Assembly: GCA_900766575.1 (NCBI GenBank)
Contig: CAAFVW010000087.1
Location: 1 to 10,838, forward strand
DNA: 10,838 nt
Origin: Lachnospiraceae bacterium
GTDB lineage: Bacteria; Bacillota; Clostridia; Lachnospirales; Lachnospiraceae
Reading direction: 5' to 3'
Under the pieces are notes generated by a model, which searched no databases, was not told where the DNA came from, and saw only the letters and a list, made by a program, of their open reading frames with translations. Position 1 is the stretch's first letter. Every line of letters starts with the position of its first letter. Positions 1 to 6,064 of the stretch are shown in pieces. Position numbers and translations under genes: made by a program.

Positions 1-19
1 ACGGAAAAAGCTACCCCGG

Positions 20-66
20 TAAAACATAAAAAGGGTACAGTTGCATGAAATCTGCCATCTGTACCC
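20..66 (-). terminator. Rho-independent terminator of the CDF transporter gene
   Basis: An 8-bp perfect stem is formed by 33-40 (GGGTACAG) and 59-66 (CTGTACCC) around an 18-base loop. The loop can add a small inner GCA/TGC helix. Read on the minus strand, the hairpin is followed by TTTTT, ATG and TTTT (complement of 21-32), as expected for an intrinsic terminator. It lies about 50 bases past the stop codon of the leftward gene. The plus-strand side has no T-run, so it acts only for leftward transcription. Confidence 0.75.
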
Positions 67-116
67 TATAACATAAAATATGAATTTTTGATATATTTTC
101 TTAGTTAACTCTCAAT

Positions 117-1286
117 TTACTGCACCACAGCTTTATCCACATCAATGACCGCATAGAAATCCGGATGATTCATTCGAATCCGCTCGGTGACAGAGCCCAT
201 GACTTCCTGATCGGAGACAGGATAGTCATAGGGAATGACCAGATCAAAGATGACGTTGGTGTGGGTAGGTCCTTTTACAATGCGGAAATCATGCATGGTA
301 AGCTTTGGATCAATCTGATCCAGATAGCCATTGACTTCAGCTTTCAGAGATAAGGTTTCCGGGTCATTTGTGCTGACGGGATCCATGTGGATCACTGCGT
401 TGCAGTTCAGTTTCTGGCGTAATTCATGTTCAATAGTATCAATGGTATCATGAAGGGTCAGAATATTACCGTCGGCAGGAACCTCCGCATGCAGAGAGAT
501 CAGTGTCCGGCCCGGGCCATAATTATGTACGATAAGATCATGGATTCCGATAACATCGTCATAGGAGAGCACAATATCATTGATCTGCTGTACCAGTTCC
601 GGTTCGGGCGGCTGACCTAACAGAGGACTGATGGTGTCTTTGGCAGCGACAAAACCGGAGTACAGAATGAACATACCTACCAGAACACCGCAGTAGCCAT
701 CGATGATAATGCCGGAGGCATAGGTGACAATGGTGCCGATGAGGACAACGGTGGTAGCTACCACGTCACTCAGACTGTCGATGGCGGTAGCCTTCATGGC
801 AACGGAACTGATCCGGGAGCCGATGCGGAGATTATAGAAGGCCATATAGCATTTTACCAGGATAGAAAACAGCAGGATTCCGAGAATTACCGGGGAAAAT
901 TCCGGCGCTTCCGGATGAAAGATCTTGCTGACGGAACTTTTGACCAGCTCGAATCCCATGAGTACGATCAGAATGGAGACCAGCAGACCGGAGATGTATT
1001 CGATCCGGCCATGCCCAAAGGGATGTCCGGAATCCGGTTTCTGCCCGGCCATCTTGAAGCCCACCAACGTAATGATGGAAGATGCTGCATCCGACAGGTT
1101 GTTGAATGCATCCGCGGTAATAGCGATGGAATGACTGAAAAATCCTGCCAGCGCCTTGATAGTAAAGAGAATCAGATTGAAAAAAATCCCGACAATACCG
1201 CAGAGCATACCATAGGCCTGTCGGACACCGGAATCCTTCGTATTTTCATGATCTTTAATGAATAATTTCGTAAGTAATGTAACCAT
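117..1286 (-). CDS. Cation diffusion facilitator (CDF) family metal/proton antiporter with extended C-terminal domain
   Basis: A 389-residue inner-membrane exporter of divalent metal cations, of the CDF family. Six membrane segments are visible (about residues 27-49, 52-77, 96-115, 131-153, 167-190 and 193-214). The transport site matches the family layout: N62-x3-D66 in segment 2, D170-x3-D174 in segment 5, and the conserved H88-P-F-G-H92 loop after segment 2. The first site residue is Asn rather than Asp or His, so zinc, iron, manganese and cobalt cannot be told apart from sequence. After segment 6 comes a ferredoxin-like cytoplasmic domain (about 228-305) followed by a second, similar block (about 311-389), making it longer than the usual ~300 residues. 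The start is supported by AAAGGGG (minus strand, 1294-1300) 7 bases before the ATG. It is transcribed alone, away from gpmI. Confidence 0.93.
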   Translation of the reverse strand: MVTLLTKLFIKDHENTKDSGVRQAYGMLCGIVGIFFNLILFTIKALAGFFSHSIAITADAFNNLSDAASSIITLVGFKMAGQKPDSGHPFGHGRIEYISGLLVSILIVLMGFELVKSSVSKIFHPEAPEFSPVILGILLFSILVKCYMAFYNLRIGSRISSVAMKATAIDSLSDVVATTVVLIGTIVTYASGIIIDGYCGVLVGMFILYSGFVAAKDTISPLLGQPPEPELVQQINDIVLSYDDVIGIHDLIVHNYGPGRTLISLHAEVPADGNILTLHDTIDTIEHELRQKLNCNAVIHMDPVSTNDPETLSLKAEVNGYLDQIDPKLTMHDFRIVKGPTHTNVIFDLVIPYDYPVSDQEVMGSVTERIRMNHPDFYAVIDVDKAVVQ

Positions 1287-1322
1287 AAGATAACCCCTTT
1301 TCCCAATTAGAGTTTAAAGGGT

Positions 1323-1351
1323 ATTGTAACGCATTTGTATTGAAAATACAA
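1323..1351 (-). promoter_or_regulatory. Predicted promoter of the CDF gene
   Basis: On the minus strand, TTGTAT (complement of 1346-1351) and TACAAT (complement of 1323-1328) are separated by exactly 17 bases. The -10 matches the consensus at 5 of 6 positions and the -35 at 3 of 6. The predicted start near 1316 gives a leader of about 30 bases carrying the AAAGGGG ribosome site. Confidence 0.5.
1335..1351. promoter_or_regulatory. Perfect 7-3-7 dyad, candidate repressor operator
   Basis: TTGTATT (1335-1341) and AATACAA (1345-1351) are exact reverse complements around GAA. The 17-base element covers the -35 and part of the spacer of the predicted CDF promoter, where a bound repressor would block polymerase. 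It does not match the Fur, Zur, PerR or MntR boxes I know. A metal-responsive regulator is an inference from the gene it precedes. Confidence 0.4.
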
Positions 1352-1422
1352 GTAAAAAAGTATTTTTCCGGTGAGGTTTCAGGGAATGATATTTGGAAAA
1401 ATATGGGAATCCGTTCAGAAAC

Positions 1423-1441
1423 GAATATTTGCCGCATATTC
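1423..1441. repeat. Inverted repeat GAATAT-N7-ATATTC just upstream of the gpmI -35
   Basis: GAATAT (1423-1428) and ATATTC (1436-1441) are exact reverse complements with 7 bases between them. The repeat ends two bases before the -35 of the predicted gpmI promoter, a usual place for an activator or repressor site. In an AT-rich intergenic region a 6-bp dyad can arise by chance. Confidence 0.25.
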
Positions 1442-1443
1442 TA

Positions 1444-1472
1444 TTGCACCCCGCGCTTTTTCAGTGTATAAT
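1444..1472 (+). promoter_or_regulatory. Predicted sigma-A promoter of gpmI
   Basis: TTGCAC (1444-1449) and a perfect TATAAT (1467-1472) are separated by 17 bases. The -35 keeps only the TTG of the consensus, so the call rests mainly on the -10. Transcription would start near 1479 and leave a leader of about 155 bases before the gpmI ATG. Confidence 0.65.
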
Positions 1473-1513
1473 CTCCGTGGATGCGGTGTGGCTTTTATCG
1501 TGTAACATTGTGT

Positions 1514-1546
1514 ATATCCGGAAGATTTCATTTACGAAACGGATAT
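1514..1546 (+). promoter_or_regulatory. Bulged hairpin in the gpmI 5' leader
   Basis: ATATCCG (1514-1520) pairs with CGGATAT (1540-1546). A 5-base bulge (1521-1525) separates this from an inner TTTC/GAAA helix (1526-1529 with 1536-1539) and a 6-base loop. No T-run follows, so it is not a terminator. It sits about 35 bases into the predicted transcript and about 88 bases before the start codon. A role in mRNA stability or protein binding is a guess. Confidence 0.35.
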
Positions 1547-1620
1547 GACAAGACGAAAAACACATAGCGACCTGTACAGTTAATTCTAATAAGTAATTAT
1601 GGCAATAAGAATAAAGAAAA

Positions 1621-1627
1621 TGGAGGA
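1621..1627 (+). promoter_or_regulatory. Ribosome binding site that fixes the gpmI start
   Basis: TGGAGGA lies 7 bases before the ATG at 1635. An in-frame ATG at 1599 has no such site, and its extra 12 residues precede the conserved N-terminus of the family. Confidence 0.85.
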
Positions 1628-1634
1628 ACGATCG

Positions 1635-3176
1635 ATGAGAAAGAAACCGGTTGTATTAATGATCCTGGATGGTTATGGATTGAATGATAAGGTAGAGGGA
1701 AATGCTGTAGCACAGGCTAATACCCCTGTCATGGATGCGCTGATGAAGGAGTATCCTTTTGTAAAGGGCAATGCCAGTGGTATGGCAGTAGGACTTCCGG
1801 AAGGTCAGATGGGTAACTCTGAGGTAGGACATATGAATATGGGTGCAGGCCGTATCGTATATCAGGAGCTGACCCGTATCACCAAGGAGATTCAGGATGG
1901 AGATTTCTTCAAGAATGAAGCACTGTTAAAGGCAATCGACAACTGTAAGAAGAATAACAGCGCATTGCATCTGATGGGACTGTTATCCGATGGCGGTGTA
2001 CACAGCCACATCACTCACTTGTACGGACTGTTGGAACTGGCTAAGCAGCAGGGACTTGAGAAAGTATATGTTCATTGCTTCTTAGATGGCCGTGACACTC
2101 CTCCTGCAAGCGGAAAAAGCTACGCAGAGCAGCTGAATGAGGAAATGAAGAAACTGGGTGTAGGCAAGATTGCTTCCGTTATGGGACGTTACTACGCTAT
2201 GGACCGTGATAATAACTATGACCGTGTGAAACTGGCTTACGATGCCATGACCGAGGGCCAGGGTCTGACCGCCGCCTGTGGTATCTGCGGTATCCAGGAG
2301 TCTTATGACAGAGAAGAGACCGATGAGTTCGTAAAGCCTACCGTAGTTGTAGAGGATGGCAAGGCTGTCGGTCTGGTACAGGATAAGGATTCTGTGATTT
2401 TCTTCAACTTCCGTCCTGACCGTGCAAGAGAGATTACCAGAGCATTCTGCGATGATGATTTCAAGGGATTTGATCGTGTGAGAAAAGATATTACTTTTGT
2501 ATGCTTCTCTGATTATGATCCTACCATCCCCAACAAGGAAGTAGCATTCCATAAGATCGCGATCACCAATACCTTTGGTGAATGGCTGGCTGCTCATGGC
2601 ATGAAGCAGGCTCGTATCGCTGAGACAGAGAAATATGCACATGTCACTTTCTTCTTCAATGGCGGCGTAGAACAGCCCAATGAGGGAGAGGACCGTATCC
2701 TGGTAAATTCTCCCAAGGATGTAGCTACCTATGATCTGAAGCCGGAGATGAGTGCTCCTTTAGTTTGCGAAAAGCTGCTTGGCGCCATCCGTTCCGAACA
2801 GTATGATGTTATCGTGATTAATTTTGCTAACCCTGACATGGTAGGCCATACCGGTGTGATTTCCGCAGCTATCAAGGCCATCGAGACAGTGGACGAGTGT
2901 GTCGGAAAGGCTGTTCAGGCGGTCAAGGATGTAGACGGTGTTCTGTTCATCTGTGCAGACCATGGTAATGCAGAACAGATGATCGATTATACTACCGGTC
3001 AGCCGCATACCGCACATACCACCAACCCTGTACCGTTCATCCTGGTGAACTATGATCCTGCATACACCTTGAAAGATGGCGGCTGTCTGGCTGATATCGT
3101 ACCTACCCTGATCAATGTGATGGGTATGGAACAGCCGAAGGAAATGACCGGTAAGTCTCTGTTAATTAAAAAATAA
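1635..3176 (+). CDS. gpmI: 2,3-bisphosphoglycerate-independent phosphoglycerate mutase
   Basis: Cytosolic glycolytic/gluconeogenic enzyme that interconverts 3-phosphoglycerate and 2-phosphoglycerate through a phosphoserine intermediate, using two Mn2+ ions. It is an alkaline-phosphatase-superfamily protein of 513 residues, the usual length. Catalytic residues fall where expected for the Bacillus-type enzyme: D12 (LDGYG), nucleophile S62 (GNSEVGHMNMG), H123 (GGVHSH), R153-D154 (DGRD), R185 and R191, R260-x2-R263, K333, D401 and H405 (NPDMVGH), D442-H443 (ADHGNAE) and H461. No motif is broken. Its own promoter (1444-1472) and a strong terminator (3228-3263) bracket the gene. Arginine codons are almost all CGT or AGA (12 and 5 of 17), the mark of a highly expressed gene here. 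Its product feeds eno, two genes downstream. Confidence 0.98.
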   Translation: MRKKPVVLMILDGYGLNDKVEGNAVAQANTPVMDALMKEYPFVKGNASGMAVGLPEGQMGNSEVGHMNMGAGRIVYQELTRITKEIQDGDFFKNEALLKAIDNCKKNNSALHLMGLLSDGGVHSHITHLYGLLELAKQQGLEKVYVHCFLDGRDTPPASGKSYAEQLNEEMKKLGVGKIASVMGRYYAMDRDNNYDRVKLAYDAMTEGQGLTAACGICGIQESYDREETDEFVKPTVVVEDGKAVGLVQDKDSVIFFNFRPDRAREITRAFCDDDFKGFDRVRKDITFVCFSDYDPTIPNKEVAFHKIAITNTFGEWLAAHGMKQARIAETEKYAHVTFFFNGGVEQPNEGEDRILVNSPKDVATYDLKPEMSAPLVCEKLLGAIRSEQYDVIVINFANPDMVGHTGVISAAIKAIETVDECVGKAVQAVKDVDGVLFICADHGNAEQMIDYTTGQPHTAHTTNPVPFILVNYDPAYTLKDGGCLADIVPTLINVMGMEQPKEMTGKSLLIKK

Positions 3177-3179
3177 GGC

Positions 3180-3196
3180 AACTGTTCTGAACAGTT
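3180..3196 (+). repeat. Short palindrome after gpmI
   Basis: AACTGTTC (3180-3187) and GAACAGTT (3189-3196) are reverse complements around one T. As RNA this gives a 6-bp stem with a 5-base loop. It has no T-run and lies just before the strong terminator. It may only protect the 3' end of the message. Confidence 0.35.
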
Positions 3197-3227
3197 ACAA
3201 AAGTAAAAGTACGATTTACGATTTCAG

Positions 3228-3263
3228 AATCCTCAGGCACTTTGCACGGTGCCTGAGGATTTT
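3228..3263 (+). terminator. Strong rho-independent terminator after gpmI
   Basis: A perfect 13-bp stem forms between 3228-3240 (AATCCTCAGGCAC) and 3249-3261 (GTGCCTGAGGATT) with an 8-base loop. The run TTTT at 3260-3263 follows, overlapping the stem end, and then an AT-rich stretch. It should end most gpmI transcripts. Only 37 bases separate it from the next start codon, so the reductase gene depends on read-through or on a promoter overlapping the terminator. A TTGCAC at 3242-3247 in the loop with TATCTG at 3265-3270 has the right spacing but a weak -10. Confidence 0.9.
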
Positions 3264-3287
3264 ATATCTGAATTTTCTTATCAGCAG

Positions 3288-3293
3288 AAAGGA
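3288..3293 (+). promoter_or_regulatory. Ribosome binding site that favours the second ATG of the reductase
   Basis: AAAGGA lies only one base before the ATG at 3295 but 7 bases before the in-frame ATG at 3301. The second ATG is therefore the better start. Confidence 0.65.
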
Positions 3294-3300
3294 AATGAAT

Positions 3301-4338
3301 ATGGAACCAAAGAAAAGAAATCTGGTGACCCTGGGCAGAACCGGAATCACCGTAGAGAAGAACTCTTTTGGCGCATTGCCGATCCAGAGAATTTCGAAGG
3401 AGGCAGCCATCGGCCTGCTGCGCAAGGCATATGCCGCAGGCGTTACCTTTTATGACACGGCGAGATACTATACCGACAGTGAGGAAAAGGTAGGTGCAGC
3501 CTTTGAAGGCATGCGGGATAACATCTATATTGCGACGAAAACCGGCGCAACCACAGAGGAAGGCTTCTGGAAGGATCTGCATACCTCTCTGGAAAAACTG
3601 CGGACCGATTATATTGATATCTATCAGTTCCACAATCCTGCATTCTGTCCGAAGCCGGGAGATGGTACAGGATTGTATGAAGCCATGCTGGAAGCCAAAG
3701 AAAAAGGTATGATCCGTCATATCGGTATCACCAACCATCGTTTGAATGTAGCGCATGAAGCTATTGAAAGCGGACTGTATGAGACTTTGCAGTTCCCATT
3801 CTGTTATCTGGCAACAGACAAGGATCTGGAACTGGTACAGGAATGTAAAAAAGCAGGGATGGGATTTATCGCCATGAAAGCATTATCCGGAGGGCTGATC
3901 AACAATTCCGCAGCTGCCTATGCATATCTGGCACAGTTTGACAATGTACTTCCTATCTGGGGAGTACAGAGGGAGAGCGAACTGGATGAATTTTTATCCT
4001 ATATTGATAATCCTCCCACACTGACCCCGGAGTTACAGGCAGTGATCGACCATGACAGAGAGGAACTGCAGGGAGAATTCTGCAGAGGCTGTGGCTACTG
4101 CATGCCTTGTCCTGTGGGAATCGAGATCAATAACTGCGCCCGTATGAGCCTGATGATCCGCAGAGCCCCTTCCGCAGCACAACTGACGGAAGAGATGCAG
4201 GCGAAGATGCGCAGGATCGAAGACTGTCTGCACTGCGGCAGATGCAAGTCCAAATGTCCTTACGGACTGGATACACCGACTCTCCTTGAGAAAAACTACA
4301 AGGATTACTGTGAGATCCTTGCCGGAAAAGCATATTAG
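3301..4338 (+). CDS. Aldo/keto reductase with C-terminal ferredoxin-like 4Fe-4S domain
   Basis: Predicted cytosolic oxidoreductase of 345 residues, in the group of aldo/keto reductases that carry iron-sulfur clusters. Residues 1-240 form the TIM-barrel part. The usual catalytic tetrad is present as D52, Y57 (YDTARYY), K80 (ATKTG) and H111 (IYQFHN). The tail holds two cysteine motifs: C261-x2-C264-x2-C267-x2-C270-P and C309-x2-C312-x2-C315-x3-C319-P. The second is a classical ferredoxin 4Fe-4S pattern. The first is one residue shorter in its last gap, which as far as I recall is usual for this group. The clusters suggest electron exchange with ferredoxin or a flavoprotein in an anaerobe. The substrate is unknown. 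The gene lies between two consecutive glycolytic enzymes, but nothing in the protein ties it to glycolysis. Start chosen by ribosome-site spacing; an ATG two codons earlier is possible. Confidence 0.9.
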   Translation: MEPKKRNLVTLGRTGITVEKNSFGALPIQRISKEAAIGLLRKAYAAGVTFYDTARYYTDSEEKVGAAFEGMRDNIYIATKTGATTEEGFWKDLHTSLEKLRTDYIDIYQFHNPAFCPKPGDGTGLYEAMLEAKEKGMIRHIGITNHRLNVAHEAIESGLYETLQFPFCYLATDKDLELVQECKKAGMGFIAMKALSGGLINNSAAAYAYLAQFDNVLPIWGVQRESELDEFLSYIDNPPTLTPELQAVIDHDREELQGEFCRGCGYCMPCPVGIEINNCARMSLMIRRAPSAAQLTEEMQAKMRRIEDCLHCGRCKSKCPYGLDTPTLLEKNYKDYCEILAGKAY

Positions 4339-4350
4339 AACTACCCGAAT

Positions 4351-4416
4351 AAAAACCTCTTTACAGGACATACTTACATCAGAAAATAAGTAGGTACACC
4401 TGTAAGGAGGTTTTTT
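4351..4416 (+). promoter_or_regulatory. Long hairpin that buries the eno ribosome binding site and ends in a T6 tract
   Basis: AAAAACCTCTTTACAGG (4351-4367) pairs with CCTGTAAGGAGGTTTTT (4399-4415): 17 continuous pairs, one of them G-U. The 31-base loop contains a second helix, TACTTA (4371-4376) with TAAGTA (4387-4392). The 3' arm contains the eno ribosome site AAGGAGG (4404-4410), and six T follow before the ATG at 4417. It therefore fits an intrinsic terminator for the reductase gene and, if transcribed through, a lock on eno translation. CTTACA (4373-4378) can also pair with TGTAAG (4401-4406), giving a competing fold. The pairing is read directly from the sequence; regulation is inferred. 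Confidence 0.7.
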
Positions 4417-5736
4417 ATGGAAAAATATCTGGAAATCATCGAAGTACACGGAAGGGAGATCCTGGACTCCAGAGGTAATCCCACGGTGTCGGCAACTGTC
4501 GTAGTAAAGGACAGAGAGAGCGGAAGATGCAGCCTGGGAACTGCGGCGGTGCCTTCCGGAGCCAGCACCGGACAATTTGAGGCAGTGGAACTGCGAGATG
4601 GAGAGACCAGATATTTTGGTCTGGGGGTACAGCATGCGGTCAAAAATGTGGAAGAGAAAATAGCGAGTGTCCTTCTGGGAGAAAATGCACTGGAGCAGAT
4701 ACGTATCGATCGGATATTGCGGGAGACGGACGGCACGGACAATAAGAGCAATCTTGGAGCCAATGCCATGCTGGCAGTATCCATGGCAGTAGCGAAAGCG
4801 GCAGCAGAAGCTTTGAGGATTCCGCTGTATCGTTATTTCGGAGGAATCTCGCCGAGACTACTGCCGGTTCCTATGATGAATATTTTGAACGGTGGCAAGC
4901 ATGCGGCGAATACTGTGGATTTTCAGGAGTTTATGATTATGCCGGTACAGGCGGAAACTTTTGCGGAAGGATTGCGGATTTGTGCGGAAATCTATCATAA
5001 TCTGAAAAAACTGCTGGAACAAAAAGGACTTTCCACCGGTGTCGGGGACGAAGGCGGCTTTGCCCCGGATCTGCCGGATGCAGAGAGCGTTCTGGATTTC
5101 CTGGTGGAAGCCGTCGAAGCCTCCGGGTATGTACCTGGGCAGGATATTAAGATTGCGATGGATGCCGCCAGCAGTGAACTATATAATGAAAAAACAGGAA
5201 TGTATCATTTCCCGGGAGAGAGCAGACTGAAAGGAGAGGAGGTTCTGCGGGATACCGGAGAGATGATCACATATTATGAGCGTCTGGTGGAAAAATATCC
5301 AATCATCTCCATAGAGGATGGCCTGGATGAAAATGACTGGGACGGCTGGCAGGAACTGACGAAGCGGTTGGGAGAAAAAATCCAGTTAGTGGGAGACGAT
5401 CTGTTCGTTACCAATACCAAACGATTGGATGCCGGGATCAAGCTGCACTGCGGCAATGCTATTCTGGTAAAGGTTAATCAGATCGGTACGCTTTCGGAGG
5501 CTTTTGAAGCGGTGGAAATGGCGCACAAGAATGGATATAAGGCGGTGATTTCCCATAGATCCGGAGAAACGGAGGATACCACCATTGCAGATATTGCGGT
5601 GGCCCTGAATGCCGGACAGATCAAGACCGGGGCTCCCTGCCGCAGTGATCGTGTGGCCAAATACAACAGACTGCTGGCAATCGAAGAGGAACTGAAGGAT
5701 GTGGCAGCATATATGGATCCTTTTCGTAAAATCTGA
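4417..5736 (+). CDS. eno: Enolase (2-phosphoglycerate dehydratase)
   Basis: Enolase converts 2-phosphoglycerate to phosphoenolpyruvate with Mg2+, one step after the gpmI reaction. The protein has 439 residues, slightly above the usual ~430. The N-terminal domain begins with the family motif EILDSRGNPTV (14-24) and has the mobile SGAST loop (S47). Barrel residues are intact: H162 and E171, E212 (GDEGGFAP), Mg ligands D249, E300 (SIEDG) and D327, catalytic K352 (LVKVNQIG), H380-R381-S382 (ISHRSGET) and K403. Position 408 is Cys where many enolases have Ser. The start is set by GGAGG 6 bases upstream, which lies inside a hairpin. Arginine codons are mixed (8 AGA, 5 CGT, 5 CGG, 2 CGA, 2 AGG, 1 CGC), unlike gpmI. 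This suggests modest expression or a secondary enolase. A terminator follows at 5787. Confidence 0.97.
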   Translation: MEKYLEIIEVHGREILDSRGNPTVSATVVVKDRESGRCSLGTAAVPSGASTGQFEAVELRDGETRYFGLGVQHAVKNVEEKIASVLLGENALEQIRIDRILRETDGTDNKSNLGANAMLAVSMAVAKAAAEALRIPLYRYFGGISPRLLPVPMMNILNGGKHAANTVDFQEFMIMPVQAETFAEGLRICAEIYHNLKKLLEQKGLSTGVGDEGGFAPDLPDAESVLDFLVEAVEASGYVPGQDIKIAMDAASSELYNEKTGMYHFPGESRLKGEEVLRDTGEMITYYERLVEKYPIISIEDGLDENDWDGWQELTKRLGEKIQLVGDDLFVTNTKRLDAGIKLHCGNAILVKVNQIGTLSEAFEAVEMAHKNGYKAVISHRSGETEDTTIADIAVALNAGQIKTGAPCRSDRVAKYNRLLAIEEELKDVAAYMDPFRKI

Positions 5737-5786
5737 GAAGGCTGCGCAACAGGCAGAAAATACAAAATAATAAAAATGTAGGAAAC

Positions 5787-5823
5787 GGGAGAATTTTTTA
5801 ACTTTTTAAATTCTCCCATTTTT
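5787..5823 (+). terminator. Rho-independent terminator of eno
   Basis: GGGAGAATTT (5787-5796) pairs over 10 bp with AAATTCTCCC (5808-5817) around an 11-base T-rich loop, and A plus TTTTT (5819-5823) follows. A second small hairpin, CCCAT (5815-5819) with ATGGG (5824-5828), shares the 3' arm and would compete with it. Confidence 0.85.
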
Positions 5824-5828
5824 ATGGG

Positions 5829-6064
5829 AAAAATTAAGAAAAAATACATGTCAGAAAGAAAAACAGGAGAATTGGGAATGTGTAAATATACATAATACTG
5901 TAGTAAATATGCACTATATACAGGAATTGAAAAACAGAAACTGTTTTTGTTGAAAAAGTTTTTCATAAATATACAGACATATGTACGTAATACACGTACA
6001 TTCCAAAGAGGGTACAGGGAAGAGCGAGGTGTGGAAACTGGCAGATACTTCATATGTAATTCAG
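5829..6064. other. AT-rich gene-free stretch upstream of the opp promoter
   Basis: I see no gene here. Short open frames on both strands lack ribosome sites and recognisable sequence. The stretch is A+T-rich apart from a purine-rich patch at about 6003-6042. It contains one strong dyad (5981-6001). A weak promoter-like pair (TTGTTG 5947-5952, TATACA 5970-5975, 17-base spacer) is present but far from consensus. No known riboswitch core could be recognised. Confidence 0.6.
5981..6001. promoter_or_regulatory. 8-5-8 inverted repeat, candidate operator upstream of opp
   Basis: ATGTACGT (5981-5988) and ACGTACAT (5994-6001) are exact reverse complements with 5 bases between them. The element is 63 bases upstream of the opp -35. 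The ATGTAC core recurs as an inverted pair at 6121-6135, downstream of the predicted transcription start. Confidence 0.4.

Larger units (their letters stand above)
1287..1634. other. Divergent intergenic region between the CDF gene and gpmI
   Basis: This 348-base stretch holds no credible gene. It contains the leftward CDF promoter with its dyad (1323-1351), a GAATAT-N7-ATATTC dyad (1423-1441), the rightward gpmI promoter (1444-1472), and a gpmI leader of about 155 bases with a bulged hairpin (1514-1546). Short open frames here lack ribosome sites. Confidence 0.7.

Noticed and set aside
75..99. AT-only inverted repeat AAAATAT / ATATTTT after the CDF stop codon
   Set aside because: It is a weak all-AU helix of the kind common by chance in AT-rich DNA. 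The GC-containing hairpin at 33-66 with its T-run is the better terminator.
1599..1634. Upstream in-frame ATG extending gpmI by 12 residues
   Set aside because: It has no ribosome site, whereas the ATG at 1635 has GGAGGA at ideal spacing and gives catalytic residue numbers (D12, S62, H123) equal to those of the Bacillus enzyme.
2082..2642. 186-codon open frame on the minus strand inside gpmI
   Set aside because: It is fully antisense to a gene with all catalytic motifs intact. It has no recognisable domain and no ribosome site that would outrank gpmI. Its composition is what the reverse strand of a biased gene gives.
4360..4394. Possible eno promoter starting with TTTACA at 4360
   Set aside because: The -35 is good (5 of 6), but at spacings of 16-18 bases the -10 is AAAATA-like and matches only 2 of 6. 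It would be attractive, since a start in the loop frees the ribosome site, but the sequence does not support it.
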